Positions 1-9,200 of a stretch of DNA of 64,000 nucleotides are shown here, in pieces. The notes below the pieces were generated by a model. It had not been told where the DNA came from, did no database searches, and worked only from the letters and a program-made list of their open reading frames with translations. Source of the DNA: Brevundimonas albigilva. GTDB lineage: Bacteria; Pseudomonadota; Alphaproteobacteria; Caulobacterales; Caulobacteraceae. The first letter of the stretch is position 1; each line of letters opens with the position of its first letter. Made by a program: the position numbers and the translations under genes. The stretch spans positions 2,125,001-2,189,000 of the forward strand of contig NZ_CP097298.1 of assembly GCF_023503965.1 (NCBI RefSeq), in the 5' to 3' direction.

Positions 1-1921
1 TCATGCCGTAATAGGCCGACCATTCCGGAGAGTTCTGGGGCTCGCGCGTGTCGGAGATGTCGACCGGCGTACCGGTGACCAGGGTGATGAACTCGTCGAA
101 CTCGTTCTTCAGATAGCCGACCGAGAAGTTGGCGGTGATGTCGTCGGTCAGGAAGGCCGATCCCTCCAGCTCGAAGCCGTAGATGGTCGAGGCGCCGACG
201 TTGTCGACCACCGAGGCGATGCCGACGGCGGGCGGGGTCGCCACCTGCTGGGTCGTGATCTGCTGGTCCTGATAGTCGGAATAGAAGACCGCGGACGCGA
301 ACGACAGGCGCCGGTCGAAGGCCGAACCCTTCAGGCCCAGTTCATAGGCGGTGACCGTCTCGGGCTGATAGCCATTGACCGTCTGGGGCACCAGGGCGGC
401 GTCGCCGCGCATATCCCAGCCGCCCGACTTGAAGCCCTGGCTGACCGAGGCGTAACCCGTGATCTGGTCCGAGAAGTCGTACGAGAGGCTGGCGCGCGGC
501 GTGAACTTCTCGAAGGTGTCCGATGCCGTGTAGTCCGTGCGAACCGCGAACACCGGGCGGTCAACGCCGCCGGTGAACGGCGTGCGCGTGGCGCCCAGGT
601 AGAACAGGCGCAGGACCGAAGCGTCCTTGTCATCCTTGGTGTAGCGGCCGCCCAGCGACAGATGCAGTCGGTCGGTCAGATCGTAGCTGAAGTCGGCGAA
701 CGCCGAGAAGGATTGGGTGTCGACCGAACCGGCGGCGGCGATCGACAGGCCCAGGTTGCCGGCGATGGTGTCGAAGGCGCCCGACGAGGTGCCGTCCAGA
801 TAGAACAGACCGGCCACGCCCGACCAGCGGTCGCCGGTGAACAGGGCCTGGAATTCCTGGGTGAACTGGTCGTCGGAATAGATGGCCGGGATGTCCAGGG
901 TCGGGTTCGGCGTCTCGTCGAAGTCGATGATCGTCTGGGTGTCGCCCGAACGATAGGCGGTGATCGACTTCAGGGTCAGCCAGTCGTTGACGCGGTATTC
1001 GCCGGTCAGCGACACGCCTTCGGTGACGACCTTCTGCTCGCCCGTGATGCCGGCGTAGGTGTCGTATTCGCTGGCCGGCGGCGTCCACAGGCCGTCGGTG
1101 GAGATGACCTCGCGGTGGCCGTGACGGGGGGCGGAATCGTCTTCCACGCGATCCCAGGCCAGGCGGAAGAACAGGTCGTCGCTGGGCGTCCACTCCGCGC
1201 TGGCGCGATAGGCCATCACGTCCTTGTCGTACTGGTCCTCGCCGGTGAACAGGTTCTCGCCGTAGCCGTCGTGATTGTAGCTGGCGACGGCGGCGCCGAT
1301 GGCGAAGGTGTCGCCCACGGGAAGGGAACCCGACAGCAGGAAGTTGTGCTCGTCATAGCTGCCGAACTCGGCCCGCGCCGTCAGGTTGGGGTCTCGGTCC
1401 AGGCGCTTGGTGACGTATTTGATCGCGCCGCCGATGGTGTTGCGGCCGTACAGGGTGCCCTGCGGCCCGCGCAGCACCTCGATGCGCGAGATGTCGAACA
1501 CGTCCAGCACCGCGCCCTGCGGGCGCGCGACATAGACGTCGTCGATATAGAGGCCGACGCCGGGTTCGAAGCCCCACAGCGGATCCTGCTGGCCCACGCC
1601 GCGGATGAAGCTGATCAGGGTGGAGTTGGAGCCGCGCGCCACCTGCACCGTGGCGTTGGGCGTCTGCTGTTGCAGCGCCGTGATGTCGACCGCCCCGGTC
1701 TGCTCCAGGCGCTCGGCGCTCAGGGCCGAGACGGCGACCGGCACGTCCTTCAACTGCTCGTCGCGGCGACGGGCGGTGACGACGATGTCCTCGACCGTGG
1801 CCGTGGACTGATCCGCATTGGCCGCCTGGGCGGCCGCTTCGGCGTCCTGGGCGGCCGAAGCCCCCGCGAGCACGCCCCATGCCGCGCCGGCCAGCAGCGC
1901 GCACTTCACATGACGATTCAT
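1..1921 (-). CDS. TonB-dependent outer-membrane receptor (C-terminus outside window)
   Basis: Outer-membrane beta-barrel receptor that imports a ligand using TonB energy. The frame is open from the ATG at 1921 to the left edge, about 640 residues, with the C-terminal barrel strands and stop outside the window. The N-terminus has a signal peptide of about 24 residues, then a TonB-box-like segment VEDIVVTARRR near residue 43. The plug domain carries LRGPQGTLYGRNTIGGAI. The remainder is Tyr/Phe/Asp-rich alternating sequence typical of the barrel. Caulobacterales carry many such receptors. The ligand cannot be read from sequence. The gene is divergent from a TetR-type regulator, which may control it. 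Confidence 0.93.
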   Translation of the reverse strand, partial: MNRHVKCALLAGAAWGVLAGASAAQDAEAAAQAANADQSTATVEDIVVTARRRDEQLKDVPVAVSALSAERLEQTGAVDITALQQQTPNATVQVARGSNSTLISFIRGVGQQDPLWGFEPGVGLYIDDVYVARPQGAVLDVFDISRIEVLRGPQGTLYGRNTIGGAIKYVTKRLDRDPNLTARAEFGSYDEHNFLLSGSLPVGDTFAIGAAVASYNHDGYGENLFTGEDQYDKDVMAYRASAEWTPSDDLFFRLAWDRVEDDSAPRHGHREVISTDGLWTPPASEYDTYAGITGEQKVVTEGVSLTGEYRVNDWLTLKSITAYRSGDTQTIIDFDETPNPTLDIPAIYSDDQFTQEFQALFTGDRWSGVAGLFYLDGTSSGAFDTIAGNLGLSIAAAGSVDTQSFSAFADFSYDLTDRLHLSLGGRYTKDDKDASVLRLFYLGATRTPFTGGVDRPVFAVRTDYTASDTFEKFTPRASLSYDFSDQITGYASVSQGFKSGGWDMRGDAALVPQTVNGYQPETVTAYELGLKGSAFDRRLSFASAVFYSDYQDQQITTQQVATPPAVGIASVVDNVGASTIYGFELEGSAFLTDDITANFSVGYLKNEFDEFITLVTGTPVDISDTREPQNSPEWSAYYGM

Positions 1922-1952
1922 GGTCCTAAACCCCTTTGTCGTTTCCAGCCCG

Positions 1953-1976
1953 TTGACGCTTTTATTCAGCGTTCAA
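1953..1976. promoter_or_regulatory. candidate operator between receptor and tetR
   Basis: Imperfect inverted repeat TTGACGCT-N7-AGCGTTCAA in the 177-bp gap between the divergent TonB receptor and tetR genes. Its size fits a TetR-family operator. Function is inferred only from position and symmetry. Confidence 0.35.
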
Positions 1977-2098
1977 TGATTTTCCCGAACGTGACCCGCT
2001 TTCGCGTCCCTGTCAAACCTTTGCGGTGAAGCGGCGTCAGGTCCTGCGGGCGGCGTGGCGCCGTTGCACCGGACGCGGCCCCCGCCTAAGCCTGTGGC

Positions 2099-2857
2099 AT
2101 GAGCAAGCCGGACGCCGCCATCGCCGCCCGCCCCGTCGCCGCCGCCCGCCGCAAGGCCGCCGCGGGCGCGGCGCCCGCCCGCCGGGGACGTCCGCCCAAG
2201 GCCCAGGCCAAGGCCGCCGGGGAGACCCGCGACCTGATCCTGGACGCGGCCGAGGACCTGTTCTCCAAGCATGGCTTCTATGGCGTCACCATCCGCGAGG
2301 TGGCGCGCGAGGCGGGCGTCGACACCGCCCTGGTCCACTACTATTTCGGCGCCAAGCGCGACCTGTTCGATGCGGTCTTCCTGCGCCGGGCCGAGGTGTG
2401 GAACAGCGAGCGCGTCGACGCCGTGAACCGTTACGCCGAACAGGCCGGTTCGGACATGACGCTGGAGGGATTGCTGGACGCCTTCCTGCGCCCCCCGTTC
2501 GAATGGTCGCTGAAGGGCGGGCCGGGATGGAAGCACTACGCGGCCCTGGTGGCCCAGGCCAACGCCAATCCCACCTTCGGCGGCGAGACGATGGCGCGCT
2601 ATTTCGACCCGGCGGTGCGGCGCCTGATCGAGCTGATCCGCCAGGTCCTGCCGGGCGCGCGGGAAGTCGATCTGTACTGGGCCTATCACAACCTTTCGGG
2701 CGCCCTGACCCTGACGCTGGGCGAGACGGGGCGTCTGGACCGGTTGTCGAACGGCCTGTGCCGTTCGGGCGATCTGGAAAGCGCCGGCGACTACATGGTC
2801 CGCTTCGCCGCCGCGGGCTTCCGCGCCGTCTGCGCGCCCGGGAGCGATCGCCCTTGA
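2099..2857 (+). CDS. TetR/AcrR family transcriptional regulator
   Basis: A 252-residue DNA-binding repressor. A basic, Ala-rich tail (about residues 1-42) precedes a canonical TetR helix-turn-helix (about 43-90), with LILDAAEDLFSKHGF, the recognition part VTIREVAREAGVD and the YYFGAKRDLFDAV end. The C-terminal half is all-helical and ligand-binding in the family; the ligand is unknown. The start ATG 2099 keeps the basic tail, which many relatives have. The stop TGA overlaps the TTG start of the next gene (TTGA), so the two are probably translated together. Divergent from the TonB receptor. Confidence 0.9.
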   Translation: MSKPDAAIAARPVAAARRKAAAGAAPARRGRPPKAQAKAAGETRDLILDAAEDLFSKHGFYGVTIREVAREAGVDTALVHYYFGAKRDLFDAVFLRRAEVWNSERVDAVNRYAEQAGSDMTLEGLLDAFLRPPFEWSLKGGPGWKHYAALVAQANANPTFGGETMARYFDPAVRRLIELIRQVLPGAREVDLYWAYHNLSGALTLTLGETGRLDRLSNGLCRSGDLESAGDYMVRFAAAGFRAVCAPGSDRP

Positions 2858-3614
2858 GCCTGGCGGAGCGGCTGCGGCTGAAGGACATGGCGCGGGGGCT
2901 GGCCACGGCCGCGGCGGGCGGCCTGCTGCTGGCGCTGACCGGGGCCTTCGAGACCGGGCGCGTGCCGCTGGGGCTGCGGCTGTCCTACTGGATTCCCGTC
3001 ATGGTGGGGGGCGGGCTGTGGGGCCACGCCTGCTCGTTGATGCTGGACCGGATCGTCGCGCTGGACGAGCGGCCCTGGCTGTCGGTGGTCCTGTTGACGG
3101 CGGTGATCTCGGGTCCGCTGTCGGTGGTCGTCTGGGCGGTGACGGGGCCGGCGCTGAACGGGGGCATGATGCCCCTGTCGCACCTGCCGATGATCGCCTT
3201 CTATGTGGTGACGATCACCGCCGCCATCAGCGCCGTCAACGTCTTCGTCACGCGCGCGCGTCCGGTCCAGACCCATGCGCCGGGTCCGGTCGACCGGACC
3301 GCATCGCGCTTTCCGGAGCGTCTTCCCGCCCGGTTGAGGGGGCCGCGATCCGGGCGGTCCAGGCCGAGGATCACTATCTGCGCATCCACACCGACCGAGG
3401 GTCGGACCTGATCCTGATGCGGCTGTCCGACGCCCTGGAGGAGCTGCAGGGTCTTGAGGGCGCGCAGACGCACCGCAGCTGGTGGGTCGCGCGCGAGGCG
3501 GTGCGCGACGTGGCGCGCAGCGACGGTCGTGCTGTTCTGACGCTGGAGGGCGGCCTGACGGCGCCGGTCAGCCGCCGCTACGCCCGGGCCCTGCGCGCCG
3601 CCGGCTGGTACTGA
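2854..3614 (+). CDS. membrane-anchored LytTR-family regulator (frameshifted)
   Basis: Encodes several hydrophobic helices (about residues 15-135) followed by a C-terminal LytTR DNA-binding domain, with RAVQAEDHYLRIHTDRG, the central HRSWWVAREAV and a final VSRRYARALRAAGWY. The membrane half and the LytTR half lie in different frames. They join cleanly if the G5 run at 3338-3342 is really G6, giving 253 residues with LPARLRG-AAIRAVQAED across the join. The TTG start at 2854 overlaps the tetR stop. LytTR proteins bind promoter direct repeats; the membrane part may sense an envelope signal. The target is unknown. The frameshift is most likely a sequencing error. Confidence 0.8.
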
Positions 3615-3617
3615 GGC

Positions 3618-4133
3618 TCAGCCCGCCGCCGGTTCGACGACCGGACCGGACTCGCCGCCGGCCATGATGGCGGCGGTGGACGCCGCGCAGCCGTTCAGCG
3701 TCTGGTCGCCGATCTCGACCCGCGCCGTCAGCGGATAGGTGCGGTCGCTCATCCCGTCCGAACATTCGGTGGCGATCAGGCTGACGTTCAGCGGCTGGTT
3801 CAGGCTGGTCGTGGTGGTGAAGGTCGCCACCGTGCCCTGCACCGTCACCCCGCGGTTGGGCGCGCGCTGCTCGGGCTGGTCCATGCGGGTGTAGATCAGG
3901 GCGTCCGGCGTGATCTCGACGCTCCAGAAGGGCTCGGTTCCCAGGACGCGCACCGGTCTCGACAGGTCCACGCCGCCCAGTTCGGCCGACGTCTCCGGCG
4001 CCGGCGCGGGCTTGGGCGCGTTCTCCTGCCGGTCGTAGCATCCGGCCAGGGTCAAGCCGGCCAGGACCAGGCCCACCAGGGTCAGGGTCGGCGGCAGGGC
4101 GCGGGCGCGCTTGCGAAGCGTGATCGGGGGCAT
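3618..4133 (-). CDS. lipoprotein of the COG3650 type
   Basis: A 171-residue lipoprotein. A basic N-terminus and hydrophobic stretch end in the lipobox LAGC (Cys about residue 32), so the mature protein is lipid-anchored. The body carries VRVLGTEPFWSVEITPDALIY, typical of the family of small bacterial lipoproteins with a GTEPFW-like motif. Two later cysteines (TECSDGMSDR and LNGCAA) could form a disulfide in the periplasm. Biochemical function is not established. It converges with the LytTR gene (3-nt gap) and is divergent from the methyltransferase. Confidence 0.75.
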   Translation of the reverse strand: MPPITLRKRARALPPTLTLVGLVLAGLTLAGCYDRQENAPKPAPAPETSAELGGVDLSRPVRVLGTEPFWSVEITPDALIYTRMDQPEQRAPNRGVTVQGTVATFTTTTSLNQPLNVSLIATECSDGMSDRTYPLTARVEIGDQTLNGCAASTAAIMAGGESGPVVEPAAG

Positions 4134-4212
4134 GGCGAGGTCCTCTCTCAGACCCGCAGGTGTGCAGCCCGCCGGCCTCGGTCAAGGGCGCCGGCTGCGC
4201 TATGGTCGCCCC

Positions 4213-5340
4213 ATGTCGATTCGTCCGACCGTATTCGAGTTCTTCGCCGGCGGCGGCCTGGCGGGTCTGGGGCTGGACGGCGCCGGCATGGGCGGGATGG
4301 ATGTCGCCTTCGCCAACGACATGGATTCCATGAAGTCCGCGGCCTTTCGGGCCAACCATCCCGGCACGGCCTTCCGCCAGGGCGACATCTGGGCGCTGAC
4401 GGCGGCGGACCTGCCCGGGCGGCCGGATCTGTGCTGGGCGTCCTCGCCCTGTCAGGACGTCAGCCTGGCCGGCGCGCGCGGCGGGCTGGAAGCGGGTCGG
4501 TCGGGCGCCTTCTGGGGTTTCTGGAAACTGATCCAGGAGTTGCAGGCCCAGGGGCGGGGTCCGCGCGTCATCGTGCTGGAGAACGTCATCGGCCTGCTGA
4601 CCTCGGGCCAGGGCCGCGACTTCGCCGCCGTGTGCGCCGCCATGGTCCAGGCCGGCTATCGCGTCGGCGCCTTGGAGATGGACGCGGCGCTGTGGCTGCC
4701 GCAATCGCGGCCTCGATTGTTCGTGGTCGCCGTGCAAGGCGAGGCGCCGCAGGCCGCCGGACCGATCGCGCCCTTTCACAGTCCCCGCGTGGTCGCCGCG
4801 CACGACCGGCTGCCCGAGGCGGTGCGCGCGGCGTGGGCCTGGTGGTCCTTGCCCACGCCGCCCCGGCGCAATCTGGATCTCGCCGCCGTTCTGGAGCCGG
4901 ACGAAACGGCGGGCTGGCTGGACGACCCGGAGGCTGTGCTGTCCCTGGCCGCGCCGCTGCACCGGGCGCGGATCGCCGCCGCCGTCGCGTCGGGACAGCG
5001 CCGGGTCGGGGCCGCCTATCGTCGCGTGCGGGTGGAGAACGGCCTCAAGGTCCAGCGGCTGGAAGTGCGGTTCGACGGCCTGGCCGGCTGCTTGCGCACG
5101 CCGGCCGGCGGCTCGTCGCGACAGTATGTCGTGGTCTGCGACCAGGGGCGGGCGCGGGTGCGCCGCCTGACGGGGCGTGAAGCGGCGCGGCTGATGGGGG
5201 TGTCGGACGACTATCGCCTGCCGTCCAGCGAAAGCGCCACACTGAAGCTGATGGGCGACGCCGTCGCCGTGCCGGTGGTCCGGGCCCTGGCCCAGGGGCT
5301 GCTGCTGCCCGCCCTTCAGGCGAGCCGCGCCGCGGCTTGA
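4213..5340 (+). CDS. DNA (cytosine-5-)-methyltransferase, apparently solitary
   Basis: A 375-residue C5 cytosine methyltransferase that moves a methyl group from SAM to cytosine in a specific DNA site. Motif I is FEFFAGGGLAGLGL near the N-terminus. Motif IV is SSPCQDVS with catalytic Cys80, motif VI is ENV at 123-125, motif VIII is QSRPRLF, and the C-terminal motifs IX/X include VRRLTGREAARLMG. The frame is open further upstream, but ATG 4213 places motif I at the usual position. No endonuclease or modification partner is adjacent, so this looks like a solitary enzyme; the target sequence cannot be deduced. Confidence 0.9.
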   Translation: MSIRPTVFEFFAGGGLAGLGLDGAGMGGMDVAFANDMDSMKSAAFRANHPGTAFRQGDIWALTAADLPGRPDLCWASSPCQDVSLAGARGGLEAGRSGAFWGFWKLIQELQAQGRGPRVIVLENVIGLLTSGQGRDFAAVCAAMVQAGYRVGALEMDAALWLPQSRPRLFVVAVQGEAPQAAGPIAPFHSPRVVAAHDRLPEAVRAAWAWWSLPTPPRRNLDLAAVLEPDETAGWLDDPEAVLSLAAPLHRARIAAAVASGQRRVGAAYRRVRVENGLKVQRLEVRFDGLAGCLRTPAGGSSRQYVVVCDQGRARVRRLTGREAARLMGVSDDYRLPSSESATLKLMGDAVAVPVVRALAQGLLLPALQASRAAA

Positions 5341-5347
5341 TCGGCCG

Positions 5348-5625
5348 TCAGTCGTCCTCGCGGCCGGGATCCAGGCGGTTGTCCACGCGGTCGTCCCACC
5401 CCTCGCGGTTCGACTTGAAGGCCAGGGCCATCAGGACCCAGGTCAGCAGCACCGTGCCGACGACGCCCAGGGTCAAGGCGATCCAGCCGTGCAGCGTCAG
5501 GTCGCCGCCGCCCATCAGCGACCAGGCGACGTTCAGCAAGGCGGTCGCGACGGCGGCGACGAACCGCCAGCCAGCAACGCCGCCAGCAGAAGGCGGACGA
5601 TCCGGTCACGCCCGGGACCGCGCAT
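5348..5625 (-). CDS. small two-helix membrane protein (frameshifted)
   Basis: Last gene of the leftward ydbH operon, 9 nt after ydbL. The C-terminal 60 residues include the hydrophobic segment GWIALTLGVVGTVLLTWVLMA and a charged tail rich in Asp/Arg. An upstream frame from ATG 5625 begins MRGPGRDRIVRLLLAALLA. If one base is missing near 5577 the two join into a 92-residue protein with two membrane helices. Without the repair, only a TTG-initiated 63-residue protein from 5539 remains. Function unknown; the position suggests a role in or near the envelope-bridge system. Confidence 0.55.
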
Positions 5626-5634
5626 CGGATCGGC

Positions 5635-5994
5635 CTAGCGCTGGACCCACTGGCCCTGGGGGTTGCGATACCACTGGCCGGACTGGATGCGCGGCAACAG
5701 TTGGCTTTCGAACATCCGGGCCCCGGCGACGTCGGCGCTGGTGCCGGCGTCGGCGGCGCTGCGGGCGTAGGCGGCGCGACGGCCGCTGTTGGTGGCGTCC
5801 ACGGCCGCGCGCAGGGCGGCGTCCGAAGACGAGGAGCGGAAGCCGAGGTAGCCGTCGGCCTGTTCGCCGACCACGCCCTGGGCCTTGGCCTGGTCGATCA
5901 TCGACTTCTGGGCGGCGGTCTGGGCCACGGCGGCGCCGGCCACGCCCAGCGCGGCGACGGCGGCCCCGATCACGAAGAGCTTGCGGAAGGTCAT
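5635..5994 (-). CDS. ydbL: YdbL family protein (DUF1318)
   Basis: A 119-residue exported protein with a signal peptide ending near AVAQ. The periplasmic domain begins with QKSMIDQAKAQGVVGEQADGY and ends IQSGQWYRNPQGQWVQR, the typical DUF1318 finish. In E. coli, YdbL is encoded with YdbH and YnbE and modulates that inner-to-outer membrane bridge. ATG 5994 is chosen because it precedes the signal peptide. The in-frame extension upstream is an artificial fusion to ynbE caused by the indel in ynbE. Confidence 0.85.
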   Translation of the reverse strand: MTFRKLFVIGAAVAALGVAGAAVAQTAAQKSMIDQAKAQGVVGEQADGYLGFRSSSSDAALRAAVDATNSGRRAAYARSAADAGTSADVAGARMFESQLLPRIQSGQWYRNPQGQWVQR

Positions 5995-6025
5995 GTCAGC
6001 CTGTCCTTTCAAAAGAGCGAGGCGA

Positions 6026-6213
6026 TCAGAAGAGGTTCGGATTTTCCTGGAGCAGTTGCTGCAACTCTGATCCAGGCGAACGCGAACGTCGGCGTCCAGT
6101 TTCGCATAGATCTGGATCGGCGCGACTTCCAGACGGATGGTGGGGGCGCAGGCCGAGACGGCGACGACCGCCGCTCCAAGGCCGAGGCCGGCCAACTGCC
6201 GCTTGGTGATCAT
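6026..6213 (-). CDS. ynbE: YnbE-like outer-membrane lipoprotein (frameshifted)
   Basis: Small lipoprotein: signal sequence with lipobox VSAC, then the conserved core PTIRLEVAPIQIYAKLDADV. The reading frame slips after VRVRLDQ; the family ending ELQQLLQENPNLF lies in the next frame with its stop at 6026. Restoring one base near 6067 gives a normal 62-residue YnbE. In E. coli, YnbE forms the outer-membrane end of a YdbH-containing intermembrane bridge for phospholipid movement. The missing base falsely fuses the gene to ydbL. Confidence 0.85.
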
Positions 6214-6295
6214 GGCGAAGGCTCCGTTCGGCCAAGGTTGAAGGATGTTCTAGCACGTCCGGCGGTGAACGGCGGCTGAATGATGGCGACGTCCG

Positions 6296-9200
6296 TCATG
6301 GGCGGCTGGCGTCTTCCTCGGCCTGGCCCTGGCGGGCGCGGTTGACCGCCATCAGGTCGCCGATCAGTTGGTTCAGGTTCAGCGTCGTGTCCAGCGTCAG
6401 GTCGATGCCGGTGTCGGACGGCAAGGGCAGGGTGCGGTTCAGGAAGCGCCGGCTGATCAGGTCGCTGATCGTCAGGCGCAGCTCCTGCCGCTGGGGCGGA
6501 TCGTGGCGGCCCCGGATGTGGAACAGCACGGCCATGCGGTCGTCGTCGCGGCTGTTGACGTCGGCGGTCAGCACCTCGAACGCCAGGTTCTCCATCGCCT
6601 GGTAGGCCAGGTCCTCGACCATGCCGGGCGGCACGGCGTCGCCTCCGCCGCCCGCGTCCACATCGGTCAGCACCTCCCGGCTGATCGACAGCCGACCCGG
6701 CTGGACCGCGACCAGCGATCCGCCGACGACCTTGAAGCCGGTCCTGGGGTCGGAGGTGAAGGGCAGGCGGCCGGAGACCAGGGCGTCCAGCTTGACCTTG
6801 TCTCCGAAGCCGGAATCGGAAACCACCTGGCCCAGTTGCACGCGGTCCAGCACCACTACGCCGCTGTATGGCTGCGTCGAGTCCAGCGGGATCGAAAGCG
6901 GCTCGACGGAGACGAAGCCGCCCGCCGCCACGCGCGCCCCGGCGACCTCCAGGGCCGTCGGCGTCAGCGAGAAGGTCAGGTCCAGGGCCGTCGCGTCGGT
7001 CGCCGTGTCCAGCCGGTCGATCGTCAAGTGCTGATCCGGCGCCGTGACCAGCGGCGTCAGGCTGGTCAGGACGATGTCGCCCTTCAAGCCTTCGATCGGT
7101 CCCGCCGGGCTGACGAAGTCCAGACCGGGCACGGTCAGGCGGCCGCTCGAGGTCGGTTCGGCGTCCTTGGTCCAGTCGAAGCGCCCCTCGAAGCCGACCG
7201 ATCCCGTCACCGGCGACTGGACGAAGTCGTCCAGCAGGGGCGACAGGTCCGACGGTTGAAGCCCGTGTTCGGCGAAGACGATCTGGGGGGTGTGGATGCT
7301 CAATCCCCCCGCGCCGGTGCGGCCGTCGTGCGCCAGGGCCAGGTCGCCCAACGCCGCGCCCGCGCGGCTCAGGTCGAAGGCGCCGGTCCAGCGTTCGCCC
7401 GCCAGGCGCGCCTGGCCCCGCGCCGTGAGCGGATGGAAGCGCCGCGGGTCGGTCGCGTCGACGACGCGGGCGTCGCCCACGGTCGCCGTCAGGCCGATCC
7501 CCGCGGGGCCGCCGTCCACCGCGACCTGGCCGGCCACCTGTTCGAACCGCATTCCCAGGAACGGCGCCTGGGCCTGCGCCTCCTGGAAGGCGCCGCGCAC
7601 GCGCCAGACGCCTTCGCGCGAGGCGAACAGGGGGCCGTCCTGCGGGCATAGCCGGCCGGCGATCTGGTGGACGTCGTTCTCGTCCAGCTCCAGCCGGTCG
7701 ACGGTCAGCCCGATGCAACCCTGCGGCGCATAGGTCAGGGTTCCGTCCGTCAGGGCCAGCCGGCCCGCCGTCCGCGCCTTGACGCCGCGCGCCAGGTCGA
7801 AATCGAGCGCGGCGCGGCCGTCCAGTCGCGCCTCGAAGCCGCCGGGCGTCAGGCGCCATTCCGGCACGGCGACGTCCAGTTCGGGCAGGCCGCGCCCGCG
7901 CGTCGCCTTCAGCGCCAGGGCGCCGCCGCCCAGGCGGCCCGGTTCGGCCTGATAGACGGCCTGTCCCGACGGGCTCACCGTCAAGGCGCCGCCGTTCATC
8001 GGCCGAAGAACGGCGGGCCGGGCCAGGTTGACGCGCGTGCCCTCGCTGCCGGTCTCGATGGCGAAGGCCGGGGCGTCGAGAGCGAAGGCCCCCAGCGCCC
8101 GCTTGATCTCCGCCAGGTCCGGCAGGTCGTCGCCCGCGACCGGCCCGAACAGCGGCCACGACGCCTCCGCGGACCGCAGGCCGCCGGTCAGCCCGATCCG
8201 CATCGCTCCGTCCTGGACGAGGTCCAGCGCCATCCGGCCCCGGGCCTGGCGCAGGGTCAGGTCGGCGAAGCCCAGCGCGTCGAAGGCGACGTCGGCCTGG
8301 CCGGTCGCCTCCACGGCCGCGCCGCGTCCGCCCAGGCTCAGGTCGCCGATGCGGATGTCGGCGCCGCGCGCCTGGGCCTCTCCGCTCCGGGCGGAGGCCG
8401 CGGTCAGCCGGAGCGGCGTGTCCACGCTCCAACGCAGGTCGTCGTCGCGGGCCACCACCAGGCGGCCGCCATCGGCCTGGGCGGCCAGGCGGGCGACACG
8501 GAGGTCCAGCCCCTCGACGGTCTCGGCCTTGAGGTCGAGGTCCTGGCGGCCCTCGATGCGGAAGGTCTCCAGCCACCCGGCGGTCCGCCCGTCGAAGCGC
8601 CAGGCGACATCGGCCCGGCGGGCCTGAAGACCCGTTGGGCCCAGGCTGTCGGCGGTCAGCCGGGCGTCCAGGATCGCCCGGCCGTCGCCGCGGCGCGTCT
8701 TCAGGTCCGGATAGGGCAGGTCGCCCTGCAGCGTCAGCCGCGCTGTCCGGCCGGCCGCCGCCGGAGCGTCGAAGGCCGCCGCCGTCGCCGCAAGGGTCAC
8801 GGCCACGCGGTCGCCGCGCGTGGCCAGGTCGATGCGCCCGCCCAGGCCCTGCGCCTGGATGTCGCCGCTCTTCAGCGCGGGCGCGGCCACGTCCGCGGCC
8901 AGGCGCATCAGCTTGCCGTCGTCCAGGCGCGCATCGCCGCGCACGGTGATCTGTCCGTATTCGGTCTGGACGCGGGCGCGGCCGTCCTCGACGATGACCA
9001 CGGGCGCGCGGGAATCCGGGCGCGGCGGCTGTCCCGTGAACTCCTTCAGGACCGGGTCCAGCGCGCCCAGCGACAGCTTTCCGTCACGCCAGGCGGCGCG
9101 CACCACGGGGCGCACCAGCCGGATGCGGCTGGGCGTGACGCCCAGGCCGGCGCGGGACCACGGCAGGCCGACCGCATAGTCGACCTCGACCCGTTCCACG

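Noticed and set aside
662..2029. Long open frames opposite or out of frame to real genes (for example 662-2029, 22253-25015, 52415-55540)
   Set aside because: Very high G+C removes stops from shadow frames; they lack family motifs and overlap clear genes.
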